64,000 nt of DNA from Actinoplanes lobatus (GTDB lineage: Bacteria > Actinomycetota > Actinomycetes > Mycobacteriales > Micromonosporaceae): NCBI RefSeq assembly GCF_014205215.1, contig NZ_JACHNC010000001.1, positions 9,730,501-9,794,500 of the forward strand, in the 5' to 3' direction. Under the pieces are notes generated by a model. The model was not told where the DNA came from. It worked only from the letters and a program-made list of their open reading frames with translations, and made no database searches. Position numbers and translations under genes: made by a program. This document shows, piece by piece, positions 60,044 through 64,000 of the stretch; the stretch's first letter is position 1; each line of letters begins with the position of its first letter.

Positions 60044-61323
60044 GCCGGCCCGTCCGGGAAGCGGAACTCGGCGATCGACTCCGGCTTCATCTCGACGCTG
60101 TAGCCGGGCAGCCGCGGCAGGCGGTAGCGGCCGCCGGCCACGGTGACCGGGTCGGTGAAGTGCTCGTGCAGGTGGTCGACGTACTCGATCATGCGGCCGT
60201 CCAGCGACCGGCCCACCCGCAGGAAGTCGAAGATCGCCAGGTGCTGCACGTACTCGCAGAGGCCGACGCCGCCGGAGTGCGGGCAGACCGGCACCCCGAA
60301 CTTGGCGGCCAGGAGCAGGATGGAGAGCACCTCGTTGACGCCGGCGACCCGGCAGGCGTCGACCTGGCAGACGCCGATCGCGCCGGCCTGCAACAGCTGC
60401 TTGAAGATCACCCGGTTGGCGGCGACCTCGCCGGTGGCGACCCGGACCGGCGCCACGGCACGGGCGATCCGGGCGTGGCCGAGGACGTCGTCGGCGTGGG
60501 TGGGCTCCTCGATCCAGTAGGGGTCGAAGGCCTTCAGCTCCGCCATCGCGGCGATCGCCTCGTCCACGTCCCAGACCTGGTTGGAGTCCATCATCAACAG
60601 CGCGCCCTCGGGCAGCTCGCCGCGGATGATGCCGGCCCGGCGGACGTCGTCCTCCAGCGGGCCGCCGGTCTTCATCTTGACCGCGCGCCAGCCGTCGGCC
60701 ACCGCCTGTCGGGTCAGCTCGCGCACCTTGTCGTCGGGGTAGCCGAGCCAGCCGACGCTCGTGGTGTAGGCCGGGAAGCCGTCACGCTCCAGTTCCGCCA
60801 GGCGTTCGGCGTACCCGATGGTGCCTTTTTCCAGGATCTCGCGCGCCTCGCCGGGCGTGATCGCGTCGCTGATGTGCCGGAAGTCGATGGAGGCGACCAG
60901 CTCGTCGGCCGGCATCTCGGCGAGGTACCGCCACATCGGCTTGCCCGCGAGGCGGGCCCGCAGGTCCCAGACCGCGTTGACCAGCGCACCGGACGCCATG
61001 TGGATGACGCCCTTCTCCGGGCCGAGCCAGCGCAGCTGCACGTCCGCGGTGATGGACCGCCAGAAGCCGACCTGGTCGGCGGCGATCTCCTCGACGGTGC
61101 GGCCGGTGACGTGGTGGGCCAGTGCCTCGACGGCCGCGCAGGTGAGCTCGTTGCCGCGGCCGTTGGTGAAGGTCAGGCCGCTGCCGGTGACGCCCGCGTC
61201 GGTGGTGACCTCGACATAGGTGGCCGAGTAGTCACCCTTGTTGATCGCGTCGGAGCCGTCGCCGGCCGCCGCGGTCGGGAACCGGACGTCGTGGACGTCG
61301 ACGCCGGTGATCCGCACTGTCAT
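60034..61323 (-). CDS. L-fuconate dehydratase-like enolase-superfamily enzyme
   Basis: 429 residues from ATG 61323 (ATGA overlap). It is close to L-fuconate dehydratase and human ENOSF1 throughout: GSDAINKGDYSATYVEV, GLTFTNGRGNEL, LRWLGPEKGVIHMASGALVN, the catalytic KxK in RAVKMKTG, metal ligands in MMDSNQVWDV, WIEEPT and TGEVAANR, and CPHSGGVGLCEYVQHL. It dehydrates a six-carbon aldonate to a 2-keto-3-deoxy acid. The operon supplies aldonates from uronates, so altronate or mannonate are possible physiological substrates. No separate UxaA or UxuA is seen in the window. Confidence 0.9.
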   Translation of the reverse strand: MTVRITGVDVHDVRFPTAAAGDGSDAINKGDYSATYVEVTTDAGVTGSGLTFTNGRGNELTCAAVEALAHHVTGRTVEEIAADQVGFWRSITADVQLRWLGPEKGVIHMASGALVNAVWDLRARLAGKPMWRYLAEMPADELVASIDFRHISDAITPGEAREILEKGTIGYAERLAELERDGFPAYTTSVGWLGYPDDKVRELTRQAVADGWRAVKMKTGGPLEDDVRRAGIIRGELPEGALLMMDSNQVWDVDEAIAAMAELKAFDPYWIEEPTHADDVLGHARIARAVAPVRVATGEVAANRVIFKQLLQAGAIGVCQVDACRVAGVNEVLSILLLAAKFGVPVCPHSGGVGLCEYVQHLAIFDFLRVGRSLDGRMIEYVDHLHEHFTDPVTVAGGRYRLPRLPGYSVEMKPESIAEFRFPDGPAWR

Positions 61324-62741
61324 GAGTTCTTCTCCAGTCGGAAGACACGCTTCGGGAGGTGGTAGGCGAGGTCGGCGATGGTCTCGGCGGCCTCGTCGAG
61401 CGGGAGGCGGTGCTCGGCGACGAGCCGGGCCAGGAAGCCGGCGTCGATGCGGCGGGCCACGTCGTGCCGGGCCGGGATGGAGCAGAACGCCCGGGTGTCG
61501 TCGACGAATCCGGACGTGTTGTAGAAGCCGGCCGTCTCGGTGGCGGTCTCCCGGAACCGGCGCAGACCCTCCGGACTGTCCAGGAACCACCAGGGCGCGC
61601 CCAGGTAGAGGCTGGGGTAGCCGCCGGCGAGCGGGGCGAGCTCGCGGGTGAAGACGGTCTCGTCCAGCGTGTAGAGCACGATCCGCAGGCGGGGGTCGGT
61701 GCCGTACGCGTCGAGCAGCGGCTTGAGCGCGTGCACGTAGTCGGTGGCCGACGGGATGTCGCCGCCCACATCCCGGCCGTGCCGCTGGTAGAGCGCCTCG
61801 TTGTGGTTGCGGACCGAACCCGGGTGCAGCTGCATGACCAGGCCGTCGTCGAGGGACATCTTGGCGAACTCGACCAGCATGTGCGCCCGGAACGCCTCGG
61901 CGTCGGCCCCGGTTGCGCCGCCGCCGAGGGCCTTGCGGTAGAGGACGGCCGCGTCGGCGTCGCTGAGCAGCAGGGTGGCCGCGGTGAGGTGGCCGTGGTC
62001 CGAGCTGGTGGCGCCGGCCTCGATGAACGCGGCCCGGCGGCTGCGCAGCGCGTTCAGGAAGCCGGGGTAGGTGCCGACGTCGAGGCCGGTCAGCTCGCCG
62101 AGCTGGGCCACCCGCTCGGCCCAGCCGGGCCAGTCCGGGTCGACCAGGTTGTCGGGGCGGAACGTGGTGATCACCCGGCCGCCCGGGCCGCCCCAGCCGT
62201 CGGCGGCCAGTTTCGCGTGCGCGTGCAGTTCGTCGAGAGGGCTCTCGGTGGTGGCCAGCACCTCGATGTTGAACCGGGTGAACAGCGCCCGCGGCCGGAA
62301 CTCGGGCTCGGCGAGCCGGGCGGACAGCTCGTCGTAGATCTCGTCGGCGTTCTGGCCGTTCAGCGGCTTGGTGAGGCCGAAGACGTCGGAGAGCACCTTC
62401 TCCGTCCAGAGCCGGGACGGGGTCCCGCGGAACAGCTTCCAGTTCTCCGCGAGCAGCCGCCAGATCGCCCGCCCGTCGGTCTCGACCGCCGACCCGTCGA
62501 CGCTGGGCACGCCGAGCCGGGCCGGTGGAATGCCCTGGCTGGCCAGCATCCGGGTGACGTAGTGGTCGGGGACCACGAACAGCCGGGCCGGATCGGGAAA
62601 GGGCTGGTCGTCGGCGAGCAGCACCGGGTCGACATGCCCGTGCGGGCTGATCAGGGGCAGATCCTTGGCGTGCCGGTACAGCTCGCGGGCGATCTGCCGC
62701 TGGGTCGGCTCGGCGGGGAAGAGATGGTTCTCGTCGATCAC
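61320..62741 (-). CDS. uxaC: Glucuronate/galacturonate isomerase
   Basis: 473 residues from GTG 62741 (GTGA overlap), the usual length. An amidohydrolase-like barrel with metal-site LPLISPHGHVDPVLLADD, DHYVTRMLASQGI, FNIEVLATTESPLDEL, VITTFRPDNL, TAATLLLSDADA and AFCSIPARHDVARR. It interconverts D-glucuronate and D-fructuronate, or D-galacturonate and D-tagaturonate, the entry step of hexuronate catabolism. The galacturonate route links directly to the pectate lyase about 5 kb away. Confidence 0.95.
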   Translation of the reverse strand: MIDENHLFPAEPTQRQIARELYRHAKDLPLISPHGHVDPVLLADDQPFPDPARLFVVPDHYVTRMLASQGIPPARLGVPSVDGSAVETDGRAIWRLLAENWKLFRGTPSRLWTEKVLSDVFGLTKPLNGQNADEIYDELSARLAEPEFRPRALFTRFNIEVLATTESPLDELHAHAKLAADGWGGPGGRVITTFRPDNLVDPDWPGWAERVAQLGELTGLDVGTYPGFLNALRSRRAAFIEAGATSSDHGHLTAATLLLSDADAAVLYRKALGGGATGADAEAFRAHMLVEFAKMSLDDGLVMQLHPGSVRNHNEALYQRHGRDVGGDIPSATDYVHALKPLLDAYGTDPRLRIVLYTLDETVFTRELAPLAGGYPSLYLGAPWWFLDSPEGLRRFRETATETAGFYNTSGFVDDTRAFCSIPARHDVARRIDAGFLARLVAEHRLPLDEAAETIADLAYHLPKRVFRLEKNS

Positions 62742-64000
62742 TCGTTGTCCTCAAGATCTAGGAGGTCTTGCACGCGTATGGCCTGCCCCTGGGCCAGGGA
62801 CTCGTTGGCGGCCAGGCCGGTGAGCAGGGCGCGGGCGCCGTCGACGGCGCCGGCCGTCCGCCCGAGCGGGTCCGCCGGCGCGTCCGGCCGGATCAGGTCG
62901 GCGAGCATCCGCACGTCCGCGCCGCCGTGCCCGTGCCGGGACAGCCCGTCCACCACGACCTCCCGGGGCGGCGCCCAGAACGGCCGGACCAGCAGCCGCT
63001 TGAAGCCCTTCTCGGCGGACGACTCGGCGCCCGGCTCGCCCTTGACGCCGGCCGCGGCCCCGGGTGAGACGTGGTCGCTCTCCACGACCTCCAGCTCCAG
63101 GCGGCCCCGGCTGCCGTTGAACATCACCCGGTAACCCTCCCAGGGCGCGTACGCCGTGAGGTGGTAGCTCATCGACGCGCCGCGGGTGTAGCGGACCAGC
63201 ACGGCCATGTCGTCCTCGATGGTCACCCCGGGCGCGAAGACGTTGCGGTCCCGGATGTAGCCGTCGTTGCCCTCGGCTTCGAGGTAGAGCTCGCGCATGG
63301 TCGGCTCGTCGGCCATCCGCAGCGCGAACGGGTCCCCGGCGGCGGTCGCCGCGCCGTGCGCCCGGTCGTAGTCCCGGGCGTACCCGTGGCGGCGTCCCTG
63401 CTCGCCGTAGAAGAACAGCCGGCCGGCCGCGAAGACCTGCTCGGGCCCGTCGTCGAGCCACCAGTTGACCAGGTCGAAGTGGTGGCCGGCCTTGTGCACC
63501 AACAGGCCGCCGGAGTTGGCCTTGTCGCGGTGCCAGCGGCGGAAGTAGTCGGCGCCGTGCCGGACGTCGAGCAACCACTCGAAGTGGACCGAGCCGACCT
63601 CGCCGATCTCGCCGGACGAGATCACCCGCTTCACCGCCTCGTGCAGCGGGTTGTAGCGGTAGTTGAAGGTGACCCGGACGTCGCGCCCGGTGCGCCGCTG
63701 GGCGTCCAGGATGCGACGGCAACCGGCGACGTCGACGGTCATCGGCTTCTCGGTGATCGCGTCGCAGCCGGCGTCGAGCGCCGCCGCGACGTAGTGGTCG
63801 TGGTAGCGGTCCACGGTCGCGACCAGCACGACGTCGACGCGCTCACGCTTGAGCATCTCGGTGAAGTCCGCCGCGTCGTACACCGGGACGGGCTCGGCGA
63901 GCCGCTTGTTGTGGGCGGCCATCCGCGCCCGGTTGGTGTCGGCCATCGCGACCAGCTCGGCCACGTCCGCGTGGTCGCCGGTGATCGCGCGGAGGAACAT
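62738..64000 (-). CDS. Gfo/Idh/MocA-family oxidoreductase (N-terminus cut by window edge)
   Basis: 420 residues are visible; the frame is open at the right edge and the expected GxGxxG nucleotide motif lies beyond it, so the Met at 64000 is probably internal. Visible parts: VDVVLVATVDRYHDHYVAAALDAG, the family EKPM (CDAITEKPMTVDV), FNYRYNPLHEAVKRVI, and SGGLLVHKAGHHFDLVNWWL. It overlaps the uxaC start by four bases. The subfamily with this long C-terminal domain often acts on glycosides or sugar acids, but the exact substrate is unknown. Confidence 0.88.
   Translation of the reverse strand: MFLRAITGDHADVAELVAMADTNRARMAAHNKRLAEPVPVYDAADFTEMLKRERVDVVLVATVDRYHDHYVAAALDAGCDAITEKPMTVDVAGCRRILDAQRRTGRDVRVTFNYRYNPLHEAVKRVISSGEIGEVGSVHFEWLLDVRHGADYFRRWHRDKANSGGLLVHKAGHHFDLVNWWLDDGPEQVFAAGRLFFYGEQGRRHGYARDYDRAHGAATAAGDPFALRMADEPTMRELYLEAEGNDGYIRDRNVFAPGVTIEDDMAVLVRYTRGASMSYHLTAYAPWEGYRVMFNGSRGRLELEVVESDHVSPGAAAGVKGEPGAESSAEKGFKRLLVRPFWAPPREVVVDGLSRHGHGGADVRMLADLIRPDAPADPLGRTAGAVDGARALLTGLAANESLAQGQAIRVQDLLDLEDNE

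Overview
The window is high-GC actinobacterial DNA, roughly 70% G+C by eye. It has GTG and TTG starts, dense 4-nt stop/start overlaps and many TANNNT -10 boxes sitting directly on start codons. DUF6493, SCO6745-family and F420-type LLM genes, secreted CBM2-GH6 cellulase and PL1 pectate lyase, and several c-di-GMP enzymes point to a soil member of the Micromonosporaceae, most likely Actinoplanes or a close relative. This assignment is inferred from gene content only. I saw no rRNA, tRNA, CRISPR array, transposase, integrase or phage genes.

Layout. 0-9 kb: a cut Ser/Thr kinase, PspC, a DJ-1/PfpI protein, then a translationally coupled three-gene redox operon read leftwards (ferric-reductase-like haem protein with a charged repeat tail, NuoF-ferredoxin fusion, TlpA lipoprotein), followed by secreted or membrane proteins. 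9-15 kb: a GH6 cellulase under a perfect CebR/CelR-type operator, an ECF sigma factor with a coupled membrane partner, a GAF-GGDEF diguanylate cyclase and a secreted protein. 15-23.4 kb: a fused alpha-beta glycyl-tRNA synthetase and two tandem DUF6493 genes. 23.6-26.6 kb: phosphate genes (Tat-exported GDPD, PiT transporter plus small membrane protein) with a PHO-box-like triple repeat. 26.9-36.7 kb: a reductive pyrimidine-degradation locus: a MocR regulator and class III aminotransferase, divergent from an operon of beta-ureidopropionase, dihydropyrimidinase, an LLM oxidoreductase and an ABC importer. One junction of this operon is bridged by a repeat-borne 26-codon reading frame. 36.7-43.1 kb: hypothetical and SCO6745-like genes and a coupled GGDEF/GGDEF-EAL pair. 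43.2-49.3 kb: a DUF5666 protein, a second Ser/Thr kinase, a very long intergenic hairpin with flanking direct repeats, two LacI regulators (one CebR-like), and an XRE-cupin regulator divergent from a His-rich methyltransferase. 49.3-57.3 kb: a DUF2637-like membrane protein with a coupled 46-aa gene, a MATE exporter, an unusual triple-repeat secreted protein with a degenerate CebR-like box, a secreted beta-trefoil protein, and pectate lyase with a KdgF-like cupin. 57.4-64 kb: a coupled uronate operon (Gfo/Idh, UxaC, FucD-like dehydratase, UxuB-like reductase, Gfo/Idh) cut by the window end.

Overall theme. Much of the window serves plant-polymer use (cellulose, pectin, uronic acids), phosphate and pyrimidine scavenging, and c-di-GMP or kinase signalling. 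The items most worth a second look are the trans-membrane redox operon, the LLM enzyme sitting where a uracil reductase would be expected, the two repeat elements (34657-34747 and 45420-45580), and the triple-repeat secreted protein with its cellulose-type operator.
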